From an uncultured Clostridia bacterium (GTDB taxonomy: Bacteria; Bacillota; Clostridia; Christensenellales; Aristaeellaceae): DNA of 6,878 nucleotides. Where the stretch lies: NCBI GenBank assembly GCA_934631985.1, contig CAKTYE010000099.1, forward strand, positions 1 through 6,878, written 5' to 3'. Shown here piece by piece: positions 1-5,549 of this stretch (its first letter is position 1; the number at the start of each line of letters is the position of its first letter). The notes under the pieces were generated by a model. That model was not told the origin of the DNA and made no database searches. It was given only the letters and a program-made list of their open reading frames with translations. The translations under genes and the position numbers were made by a program.

Positions 1-77
1 GGATTTGAACCCTAGGTGGGGTATAAGCCCACACACGATTTCCAGTCGTGCGCCTTAGACCACTCAGCCAACTCTCC
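1..77 (-). tRNA. tRNA-Ser (anticodon GGA), 3' end cut by window edge
   Basis: Read on the minus strand the gene begins GGAGAGTTGGCTGAGTGG at 77, a typical serine tRNA acceptor/D-arm start. The anticodon stem ACGA/UCGU encloses the loop CUGGAAA, giving anticodon GGA (plus-strand bases 41-43), which reads UCC and UCU codons. A long variable arm (GUGUGGGC...CCCAC) marks a class II tRNA, as expected for serine, and the T-loop GGTTCAAATCC is present at the left edge. The acceptor 3' half lies outside the window, so whether CCA is encoded cannot be seen. The transcribed leader between the promoter and 77 contains a 5-bp inverted repeat (84-88 with 94-98), which may form a small hairpin in the precursor removed by RNase P. 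Confidence 0.96.
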
Positions 78-106
78 GAGTATCCGCTGTTCAAGCGGCG
101 AGATTT

Positions 107-135
107 ATATTAGCACATCTTTCAAAACCTGTCAA
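107..135 (-). promoter_or_regulatory. Vegetative (sigma-A type) promoter for tRNA-Ser
   Basis: On the minus strand there is a perfect -35 TTGACA (plus 130-135), a 17-bp spacer, and an extended -10 TGC-TAATAT with the hexamer at plus 107-112. Transcription should start near position 100, about 23 nt before the mature tRNA. The strength of the match fits a highly expressed stable-RNA gene. Confidence 0.88.
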
Positions 136-180
136 GCGAAAAATGAAAAAAATTTGGAAATAATTTGCCGCCTGCAATTT

Positions 181-209
181 GCATGGATAGAAAACGTAGC
201 GCATAGATT
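181..209 (+). promoter_or_regulatory. Possible sigma-E-like sporulation promoter for the ldt-spoIIIA cluster
   Basis: A -10-like element CATAGATT (202-209) differs from the mother-cell sigma-E consensus CATACANT at one defined base. A partial -35-like GCATGGA (181-187) matches the first four positions of KMATATT, with a 14-nt spacer of the usual length. The start would fall near 215-217, leaving a short leader that contains the purine-rich ribosome binding site at 219-230. No good sigma-A promoter is seen in this gap. The spoIIIA operon is sigma-E dependent in B. subtilis, so the assignment fits the context, but the -35 match is weak. Confidence 0.42.
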
Positions 210-233
210 ACATAGGACAAAGGGGGAAGGGCC

Positions 234-902
234 ATGGGCAAAGAAAAATGGACGGCCTGTGCGATAGTATTACTGTGTTTGCTTAGCTGGCCCTTAGGCG
301 GTGGCGAAGCGGCATACAGTGGAAAATACCTGATCTGGGTGGACATTCCCCGAAAAACGTTGACACTGTATGAGTATCAGCAGCCCATACGTCAATGGCC
401 TGTAGCAACTGGGGCAACTGATACGCCGACGCCTATCGGCGTTTTCTATATCAATAGTCGGTTTGCTGGTGAAATGACAGGCTTTGGCACATGCTTTCTT
501 GGTCTGAATGTGCCTTGGGGACAATATGGTATTCATGGGACCAATGCACCGTCCAGCATTGGCAGCAATGCCTCTCACGGGTGTATCCGCATGTATGTGA
601 AGGATGCTGAGGAGCTGTACCGCATGGTGCCGAACTGGACGCAGGTCGTTCTGGAGGGCGGCCCCTACGGTTGGCTGGATGCTTCTCTGCGGACGCTGAA
701 AAACGGCGACTGCGGAAGTCATGTGCTGGCGGTGCAGCTGCGGCTCCGCGCACTGGGGTATTATCATGGATGGCCTGATGGGCGCTACGGCAGTGCAACG
801 GAAGCAGCAGTGCAGGCAGCGCGGAAACAGCTTGGACTGTCTGCTGACGGAAGCGTCGATTGGGCGTTTTATCAGGCCATTGGATTGACATTGTTTGAAT
901 AA
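234..902 (+). CDS. Secreted L,D-transpeptidase (YkuD fold) with C-terminal peptidoglycan-binding domain
   Basis: This 222-residue protein probably forms 3-3 cross-links in, or attaches groups to, peptidoglycan outside the membrane. Residues 1-27 look like a signal peptide (K3, K5, hydrophobic 8-21, AxA-like GGGEAA before the likely cut). The YkuD catalytic domain spans about 31-141, with the conserved HGT at 101-103 and the signature SHGCIRM at 114-120, giving His115 and the nucleophile Cys117. Residues 153-218 resemble a PG_binding_1 repeat (LRALGYY...DGRYGSATEAAV), which should hold the enzyme on the wall. The ATG at 234 follows AGGGGGAAGG with good spacing. The stop lies 12 nt before spoIIIAA on the same strand, so the two are probably one transcript. 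That links the enzyme to engulfment or spore-wall work rather than to general growth; this link is inferred from position. I know no standard gene name for this arrangement. Confidence 0.93.
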   Translation: MGKEKWTACAIVLLCLLSWPLGGGEAAYSGKYLIWVDIPRKTLTLYEYQQPIRQWPVATGATDTPTPIGVFYINSRFAGEMTGFGTCFLGLNVPWGQYGIHGTNAPSSIGSNASHGCIRMYVKDAEELYRMVPNWTQVVLEGGPYGWLDASLRTLKNGDCGSHVLAVQLRLRALGYYHGWPDGRYGSATEAAVQAARKQLGLSADGSVDWAFYQAIGLTLFE

Positions 903-914
903 AGAGGTGAGCGG

Positions 915-1820
915 ATGAATTGGCAAGAGACCAAGGACTTTCTGTCGCCATGCTTTCCGGAGGAGGTGCGGGACGAGCTTGCTTTGCTGTATCCGGGGGA
1001 GCTGCGGGAGATTCGAATTCGAGTGAACCAGCAAACGGTGCTGATTACATCTGCGCGAATAGCGTCGCTTCAATGGCGGCCGACCAAGGCGGAGGTTGAG
1101 CAGCTTGCGGAAGCCTTGTCCGGGCATGGACTGTATGCCCGGGAATGGGAAGCACGGCAGGGTTTTATTACGCTGTGCGGCGGGCATCGTCTGGGCATGT
1201 GCGGACGAGTTCAGATGGAGCGGCACGGCATGCGCGGCATCCGTGATATTACGTTTCTGTGCCTGCGGATTGCGGCACAGTGGCCTGGTGCGGCGGACGC
1301 GCTGATGCCATGGGTGCTTCAGGATGGACAGATCCATGCCGCGCTGATCATCGGCCTGCCCGGCACGGGAAAAACAACGCAGCTTCGCGATCTGGCACGG
1401 CAGTTGGGTGCAAACGCGCTGGGACTGAATATTTGCTTGGCAGATGAGCGGAATGAGCTGGCAGCATGCGTGGATGGTATCCCGCAGTTGGATGTCGGCG
1501 CGTGTACAGATGTGCTGCAGGGCTGCCCGAAAGCAGAGGCGGTGGGCTGGTTCCTGCGTGCCATGCGGCCACAGGCATTGATCACGGATGAGCTTGCCAG
1601 CGCGGAGGACGCAGCTGCAGTGCTGGAGGCAGTATATGCCGGCGTTCCCGTGCTGGCAAGCGCACATGGAAGCGGTCTGCACACGCTGGCTCAGCGCCCG
1701 ATGCTGGCTTCTTTGATGGCACGTCGATGCTTTGATTATTATGCTGTGCTGGATGCCGAGGGCAGCGGACAGGTAACAGCACTCTATGACCGGGCAGGAA
1801 CGCCGATCCCATGGCCGTAG
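915..1820 (+). CDS. spoIIIAA: SpoIIIAA, cytoplasmic ATPase of the sporulation channel
   Basis: SpoIIIAA is the predicted motor of the SpoIIIA complex and resembles the ATPases of type II/IV secretion systems. It acts on the mother-cell cytoplasmic face. The 301-residue length is close to the B. subtilis protein (about 307). Visible motifs are Walker A GLPGTGKTT (147-155), the DERNEL segment (177-182), the family stretch GIPQLDVG...TDVL..CPKAE (188-207), a Walker B-like ALITDEL (221-227) and SAHG (249-252). Two positions look drifted from the family pattern as I recall it: the usual VGxRTDVL reads VGACTDVL (Cys197 in place of Arg), and DEIG reads DELA. The key Lys153 and Glu226 are kept, so activity is likely. 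AGAGGTGA at 903-910 supports the ATG at 915. The last 10 bases overlap spoIIIAB, suggesting coupled translation. Confidence 0.96.
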   Translation: MNWQETKDFLSPCFPEEVRDELALLYPGELREIRIRVNQQTVLITSARIASLQWRPTKAEVEQLAEALSGHGLYAREWEARQGFITLCGGHRLGMCGRVQMERHGMRGIRDITFLCLRIAAQWPGAADALMPWVLQDGQIHAALIIGLPGTGKTTQLRDLARQLGANALGLNICLADERNELAACVDGIPQLDVGACTDVLQGCPKAEAVGWFLRAMRPQALITDELASAEDAAAVLEAVYAGVPVLASAHGSGLHTLAQRPMLASLMARRCFDYYAVLDAEGSGQVTALYDRAGTPIPWP

Positions 1821-2332
1821 AGCTGCGCGTTGCGCTTGCCATGGTGGCAGGAATTGGATGCGGTGCGTTGGGAATCCGCCGTGCGGCGCTGCTGGCCCGG
1901 CGAGAGCGGGAACTTGCGCAGTGGGTCGAAGGCTTGCAGCGCCTATCACTCCTGATGGTAGAAAGCGCCGCGCCGCTGCCGCAGCTGCTGGTGCAGGCCG
2001 CTGCCCGCAGCGGAAGCATCTGTCAGACCTTTGCCGCAGTTGCCAAGGCGATGCAAAGTCAGCCACAGCTTTCCGCAGCGCAGGCATACGATCAGTTCGG
2101 AGCTTGCTTCTTGCAGCCATGGGCGCAGGAGACCGATCAGGCTTGTGTTCATGTGCTGCTGGAAGGGCTGGGCCATGGCTCATTGGCATTGCGAAAGCAG
2201 GCAGTGGACCAGGCGGCGCAATGGCTCGCACAGGCACAAGGACAGGCGCGCGAGGCTCAGCAGCGCAACGGGAAGCTGGCAATTACGTTGGGCTGGACGG
2301 CAGGAGCCTGCCTGACGCTGCTGCTGTTGTAG
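1811..2332 (+). CDS. spoIIIAB: SpoIIIAB, membrane-anchored component of the sporulation channel
   Basis: This 173-residue protein matches the size of SpoIIIAB (about 171 in B. subtilis) and its gene position directly after the ATPase. Hydrophobic segments are seen at both ends, about 5-22 and 156-173, with a long, helical, Gln/Ala-rich body between them. The family pattern LxxGLGxxS...Q...L (116-138) followed by QxxxGKLAITLGWTAG (151-165) is recognisable. SpoIIIAB has been compared with the GspF-type platform proteins of type II secretion and probably docks SpoIIIAA at the membrane. The ATG at 1811 sits inside the end of spoIIIAA, with AGGA 10 nt upstream as a modest ribosome binding site, so translation is probably coupled. 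Confidence 0.92.
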   Translation: MAVELRVALAMVAGIGCGALGIRRAALLARRERELAQWVEGLQRLSLLMVESAAPLPQLLVQAAARSGSICQTFAAVAKAMQSQPQLSAAQAYDQFGACFLQPWAQETDQACVHVLLEGLGHGSLALRKQAVDQAAQWLAQAQGQAREAQQRNGKLAITLGWTAGACLTLLLL

Positions 2333-2350
2333 AAAGGGGAGGCGGTAGGG

Positions 2351-2548
2351 GTGCAGATTGATTTGCTGTTCAAAATTGCAGGAGTAGGCGTTCTGGTCAC
2401 TGTGATCGCTTCAGTGCTTGCACGAACGGGCCGCGAGGAAATGGCAATGCTGACCACCGTTGCAGGGCTGGTCATCGTGTTGCTGATGGTGGTGGAATTA
2501 TTTGCCAATATGCTGACGCAGGTCAAAAGCATATTTCAGCTGTTTTGA
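2351..2548 (+). CDS. spoIIIAC: SpoIIIAC, small two-helix membrane protein of the sporulation channel
   Basis: This is a 65-residue protein, close to the roughly 68 residues usual for SpoIIIAC. It has two transmembrane helices, about 5-23 and 32-53, joined by a short basic/acidic turn with the family-like RTGREEMA (25-32), and it ends in VKSIFQLF. The start is GTG at 2351, preceded by AAGGGGAGG (2334-2342) with 8 nt spacing; no ATG in frame gives a better fit. It lies 18 nt after spoIIIAB and its stop abuts spoIIIAD. SpoIIIAC and SpoIIIAD are related in sequence and probably sit together in the mother-cell membrane as part of the export-like apparatus. Confidence 0.93.
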   Translation: MQIDLLFKIAGVGVLVTVIASVLARTGREEMAMLTTVAGLVIVLLMVVELFANMLTQVKSIFQLF

Positions 2549-2552
2549 TGCT

Positions 2553-2557
2553 GGAGG
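2553..2557 (+). promoter_or_regulatory. Ribosome binding site that sets the spoIIIAD start
   Basis: GGAGG lies 8 nt before the ATG at 2566. In-frame starts at 2545 (TTG) and 2548 (ATG) lie upstream of this site and would put it inside the coding region. The protein begun at 2566 also starts like the family (MEMVRVAGF). Confidence 0.8.
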
Positions 2558-2565
2558 TACATGCC

Positions 2566-2952
2566 ATGGAGATGGTGCGCGTCGCGGGATTCACAGTTGC
2601 AGCGGCATTTGGTGCAGCAGTGCTTCGGCGCATGCGCCCGGAAGCCGGCATGGCGATGGCATTGGCGGCGGGCGTAATGCTGCTGACGGCTGTGTTGGGA
2701 CGCATGGAAGGCATTGCACAGGCTATGCAGCGCCTTTGCAGCCAGGCGAAGCTACAGCCGACTTACATCCGCACGATGTTCAAAACGGTAGGGATTTGCT
2801 TTTTGACAGATGCTGCATCCGCCGTTTGCCGCGATGTTGAGGAAAACGGGCTGGCGGTGCGTGTGGAGACAGTTGGACGTGTTCTGGTGATGGCGGTTGC
2901 TGCGCCGGTGCTTGTATCGCTGCTGGAGCAGCTCATGGAGCTTACCGTATGA
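2566..2952 (+). CDS. spoIIIAD: SpoIIIAD, membrane component of the sporulation channel
   Basis: Starting at 2566 the product has 128 residues, near the roughly 133 of B. subtilis SpoIIIAD. The first residues MEMVRVAGF resemble the known N terminus. Hydrophobic segments lie at about 5-20, 27-45 and 105-121. The central family block is clear: YIRTMFKTVGICFLTDAASA (67-86) with CRDVEENGLAVRVETVGRVL (88-107), matching the conserved K.vGI...e......C.D.ge..la..ve..gk pattern. The protein sits in the mother-cell membrane with SpoIIIAC and SpoIIIAE. An earlier in-frame start at 2548, overlapping the spoIIIAC stop, would add six residues and cannot be fully excluded. The stop overlaps the spoIIIAE start as ATGA. 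Confidence 0.93.
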   Translation: MEMVRVAGFTVAAAFGAAVLRRMRPEAGMAMALAAGVMLLTAVLGRMEGIAQAMQRLCSQAKLQPTYIRTMFKTVGICFLTDAASAVCRDVEENGLAVRVETVGRVLVMAVAAPVLVSLLEQLMELTV

Positions 2953-4091
2953 AGGTCTTGCTTGCAGCATGTTTGTGCTTTTTCCTGAGTATATGGCCCT
3001 GCGCAGCCCAGGCCGATACGCTGGAGAATGGCATGCGTACTGCGCTGGACAAGCTGGAGCTTACGGACATTGAGCAGGCGATTCAGGGGCTTGGCGAGCC
3101 TTTCGCAGGCATAACGCTTCGGGATGCGCTGCTGAAGATGGCCCGGGGCGAATGGACGATTTCCGTGGAAACGTTGCTGTCTCTCTTGTCTCAACGGTTT
3201 CTGACAGCGCTGACAGGCAGCTGGTGGCGCATTACGCGCCTGCTTGTACCGGCACTGGCATTGGGCGTATGCAACGCATTGGGCGGAAAAAGCTCAGGGA
3301 CAAAGCTTGCGGGATATGCCTGCTTCCTGCTGGTTGCGGCCTTTATGGTGCAGGATCTTTCGGAGCAGGCGCGGCAGGCTACGCTTGCCGTGGCACAGAT
3401 GAACAGCGGCATGCAGCGGCTGTTCCCTGTGCTGCTGACACTATTGGCAGCGGTCGGCGGCAGCGGAAGCGCCGCACTGTTTCAGCCAGCCGTGGTCGCT
3501 GCGGCGGGAGCCATGACCACAGCGATCAACCGGGTAGTGCTGCCGCTGGCAACGGCCTCGGCACTAGTGTCCATGGTAGATCACTTAGGAGAGGAGCATC
3601 GCTTCAGCCGCCTGTCAGGACTGCTGCATACGGCTGCGGCGTGGACGCTTGGCATTTGCTTCACAGTGTTTCTGGGGGCCATTATGACCCAGGGGATACA
3701 CGCTGCAGTAGCAGACGGCGTGACCCTGCGGACGGCGAAATATGCGCTGGACAATTTCATCCCGGTGGTGGGCGGACTGTTTGCGGATACGGTGGATACG
3801 CTGATCGGCGGCAGTGTGCTGATCCAAAATGCGTTAGGAACGACAGGACTTTTGCTGATCCTCGGCCTGTGTCTTACACCCCTGACGCAAACGCTGGGTG
3901 CAGTGGTGCTGTATCGCGGCGTTTCGGCGGCATTGCAGCCTGTGGCGGAAAGCCGCCTCCTGGAATGTATGGAGGCTTATGCAAAGGCATTGATGCTGCT
4001 GTTTATCATTGAGCTGTGCGCGGCGGCAATGTTTATGCTGCTCATTGCACAGGTGCTTGCCATGACCAACTTGACGGTATTGCTCCGATAG
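2949..4091 (+). CDS. spoIIIAE: SpoIIIAE, polytopic membrane protein of the sporulation channel
   Basis: At 380 residues this is slightly shorter than B. subtilis SpoIIIAE (about 399). A signal peptide is evident (hydrophobic 3-17, cut probably after CAAQA at 22), followed by a soluble stretch to about 90 that should lie outside the membrane. Several transmembrane helices follow, at roughly 96-112, 119-135, 157-177, 181-209, 225-248, 298-320 and 345-371. The hallmark segment KYALDNFIPVVGGLF...SVLIQNALG (264-297) is well conserved and is the best family marker. SpoIIIAE is the largest membrane part of the complex and resembles permease-like proteins. It overlaps spoIIIAD by 4 nt (ATGA), implying coupled translation, with no strong independent ribosome binding site. 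Confidence 0.95.
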   Translation: MKVLLAACLCFFLSIWPCAAQADTLENGMRTALDKLELTDIEQAIQGLGEPFAGITLRDALLKMARGEWTISVETLLSLLSQRFLTALTGSWWRITRLLVPALALGVCNALGGKSSGTKLAGYACFLLVAAFMVQDLSEQARQATLAVAQMNSGMQRLFPVLLTLLAAVGGSGSAALFQPAVVAAAGAMTTAINRVVLPLATASALVSMVDHLGEEHRFSRLSGLLHTAAAWTLGICFTVFLGAIMTQGIHAAVADGVTLRTAKYALDNFIPVVGGLFADTVDTLIGGSVLIQNALGTTGLLLILGLCLTPLTQTLGAVVLYRGVSAALQPVAESRLLECMEAYAKALMLLFIIELCAAAMFMLLIAQVLAMTNLTVLLR

Positions 4092-4100
4092 GAGGATGCT

Positions 4101-4538
4101 ATGACGTGGAAGGAGCTACTTTGTGCATTTATGGGCTTGGCTCTGTGCTGGGCAGGAGCAGAAAAGCTGCTTCGGGCGGATAGCCCCATGACAAAGGCGG
4201 CAAGGATAACCTTCGGCCTGCTGGCAATGACGCTGTGGCTCACAGGACTGCGGGCGTTATGCTTGCAGCAGGCCCTGCCGGATGCTCCGGCAAATCCGCT
4301 TTTTGAGGAAACGGGCAGAACAGACACGGATGTTCAGGCAGCTTATGCGTCACATGCTGCTTGGATGGCGGTGCAGGCGCTGCATGATGCAGCCTGTGAC
4401 GGACAGGTTGAAGTGGCGTTTGAGCAGGAGCAGGGCATGCAGGTGACGGTGCGCGGCATAACATCCGAAGCAGATCGTGTGCGAAATACCGTGGCGAAAG
4501 CGCTTGAAATCTCCGTGGAGGCGGTGCAGGTCGAATGA
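4101..4538 (+). CDS. spoIIIAF: SpoIIIAF, compact ring-forming component of the sporulation channel
   Basis: This 145-residue protein is assigned from gene order plus topology. It has two N-terminal transmembrane helices (about 5-21 and 34-54) around a short polar loop with SPMTKAARITFGLL (28-41), which resembles the SpoIIIAF pattern of a small residue, Met, Lys and GLL before helix two. A soluble domain (about 78-145) then has the alpha/beta character of a ring-building motif: VQALHDAACDGQVEVAFE, GMQVTVRG, then a helix and VEAVQVE. B. subtilis SpoIIIAF is about 206 residues, so the linker and soluble part are clearly reduced here. The ATG at 4101 follows AGGAGG (4091-4096). The soluble domain should face the space between the mother-cell and forespore membranes. 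Sequence similarity alone is modest. Confidence 0.85.
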   Translation: MTWKELLCAFMGLALCWAGAEKLLRADSPMTKAARITFGLLAMTLWLTGLRALCLQQALPDAPANPLFEETGRTDTDVQAAYASHAAWMAVQALHDAACDGQVEVAFEQEQGMQVTVRGITSEADRVRNTVAKALEISVEAVQVE

Positions 4539-4933
4539 AGGATATGCTTGCAAAGTGGCGGGAGGCCTGGGCAAAGCTGCGCCGGGACGGCGGGCTGCTG
4601 CTGGTGATCGCAGTTGCGGCAGGCTTGTGTCTCCTGCTGCCGCAGAGCGGGCAAAAGCAGGCTGCGACCGCCAGTGAGGAGGAGCTTCGACTGGCGTCGG
4701 TGCTTTCATCCATGGCAGGGGCGGGGAAGGTGGAGGTCGTGGTGCGATGGGCGGAGGAAGCAGCAACAGTCACGCAGCCCGGAACGCGCGTTCCGCTGGG
4801 AGCAGTTGTGGTGGCACAGGGGGCGGAGGACATTGGCGTGCGATTGAAGCTCATTCGTGCAGTAACAACTCTGCTTGACCTTGAACCCGGCGCAGTGGAG
4901 GTATTCGCAATGGAACAGGAGGGAGTGCCATGA
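4535..4933 (+). CDS. spoIIIAG: SpoIIIAG, very short ring-forming component of the sporulation channel
   Basis: The product has 132 residues against about 229 in B. subtilis. A basic N terminus, one transmembrane helix (20-36) and a short linker lead into a ring-building domain: LASVLSSMAGAGKVEVVVRW (53-72), then GAVVVAQGAEDIGVRLKL (89-106) and AVTTLLDLEPGAVEVFAM (109-126). These match the conserved SpoIIIAG pattern VL..i.GvGkVeVmV and GvvVvA.GAdd..Vk..i..Av..ll.v....v.V. Only about 17 residues separate the two halves, whereas the B. subtilis protein has a long insertion there that forms an extra beta structure in the ring. The start overlaps the spoIIIAF stop as ATGA. A second ATG at 4544 has no room for its ribosome binding site. 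The stop overlaps spoIIIAH. Confidence 0.92.
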   Translation: MKDMLAKWREAWAKLRRDGGLLLVIAVAAGLCLLLPQSGQKQAATASEEELRLASVLSSMAGAGKVEVVVRWAEEAATVTQPGTRVPLGAVVVAQGAEDIGVRLKLIRAVTTLLDLEPGAVEVFAMEQEGVP

Positions 4934-5439
4934 AGGAATGGGTACGCAGGCATAAGCATGGGCTTGCCGTGGGTGGAATCGTTTGCTGCCTGCTGGTATG
5001 CGGCGCGCTGCTGCTGAAGATACATGCAGCAGGAAGCCGCGCAATCGTGCTGCCGCAGGCTGCTTCGCAGACGGAAGCAGTCGATACGTTTGCTGCTTAT
5101 CAGACGCGGCGGGATGAAGAACGCAAAACGGATCGTGCTGCGTTGGAGAAGCTCCTGGAAAGAAATGATCTGGATACAGCGTCCCGGCAGGATGCTGCGG
5201 CAACGCTAGCCCGGATCGTAGACTGGAACGAGCAGGAGCTTGCATTAGAGGGGGCCTTGACCAAGAGCCGGTTGTCGCCGTGCATTGCAGTGCGGAGCGA
5301 GGGCATGGTAACAGTGGTAACAGACCGCGCAGAGCTGAGCGAGGGAGAAAGCGCCCTGCTGCTGACCTTGTGCGAGACGCATTGCGGTGTGTCCCCCGAG
5401 GGAGTCAAGGTCATCTGCACCGGCAAAAAAGTGCAGTGA
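4930..5439 (+). CDS. spoIIIAH: SpoIIIAH, ring-forming component that pairs with the forespore partner
   Basis: SpoIIIAH is anchored in the mother-cell membrane and in B. subtilis binds forespore SpoIIQ across the intermembrane space. This protein has 169 residues (about 218 in B. subtilis). A transmembrane helix (11-30) is followed by a linker and an EscJ/YscJ-like domain. The charged helix FAAYQTRRDEERKTDRAALEKLL (54-76), the stretch RQDAAATLARIVDWNEQELALEGAL (86-110), the strand MVTVVTDRAELSEGES (126-141) and the final VKVICTG strand fit the family. The ATG at 4930 overlaps the spoIIIAG stop and has its own AGGAGGGAG 5 nt upstream. It is the last gene of the cluster. The expected forespore partner is not encoded in the window. 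Confidence 0.93.
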   Translation: MKEWVRRHKHGLAVGGIVCCLLVCGALLLKIHAAGSRAIVLPQAASQTEAVDTFAAYQTRRDEERKTDRAALEKLLERNDLDTASRQDAAATLARIVDWNEQELALEGALTKSRLSPCIAVRSEGMVTVVTDRAELSEGESALLLTLCETHCGVSPEGVKVICTGKKVQ

Positions 5440-5549
5440 CGACGTTTCAAAAGGGCCGTGAAGGGGTAAGCTAATTCATGCTCGGGGCATCGGGCTGGGA
5501 CTTTCTTTTTGGCGGCAGATATGGTATGATACACACGAGGTGAACACAC
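5440..5549 (+). other. Gap after spoIIIAH without a convincing terminator
   Basis: These 110 nt hold the promoter-like element before the rseC-type gene. The only inverted repeats are short: ATGC/GCAT around TCGGG (5478-5490), and GCTCG/CGGGC with one G-U pair (5480-5495), the latter followed at some distance by CTTTCTTTTT (5501-5510). Neither makes a stable intrinsic terminator, so read-through from the spoIIIA operon into the next genes is possible. Confidence 0.5.
5502..5530 (+). promoter_or_regulatory. Extended -10 promoter for the RseC-like/thioredoxin pair
   Basis: TGG-TATGAT (5522-5530) is a good extended -10 element. The base run 17 bp upstream, TTTCTT (5502-5507), is only a poor -35, which an extended -10 can tolerate. 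The predicted start near 5537 would leave a leader of only about 13 nt that begins at the ribosome binding site GAGGTGA (5537-5543). Confidence 0.62.

Noticed and set aside
294..2282. A 662-codon open frame on the minus strand across the transpeptidase, spoIIIAA and spoIIIAB
   Set aside because: It lies opposite three well-supported genes. Its translation is rich in Arg, His, Pro, Cys and Gln with no domain, motif or signal recognised, as expected for an antisense shadow in G+C-rich coding DNA.
1786..2361. A 191-codon plus-strand frame overlapping spoIIIAB
   Set aside because: The spoIIIAB frame has the family pattern and both membrane segments; this one is Arg/Gly/Ala-rich shadow sequence.
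2545..2565. Upstream starts for spoIIIAD (TTG at 2545, ATG at 2548)
   Set aside because: The GGAGG at 2553-2557 serves the ATG at 2566, and the N terminus from 2566 matches the family better.
3152..4012. A 286-codon plus-strand frame inside spoIIIAE
   Set aside because: It is an alternative frame of a clear SpoIIIAE gene. The product is rich in Gly, Arg, Ser and Cys, has no membrane segments and has no ribosome binding site.
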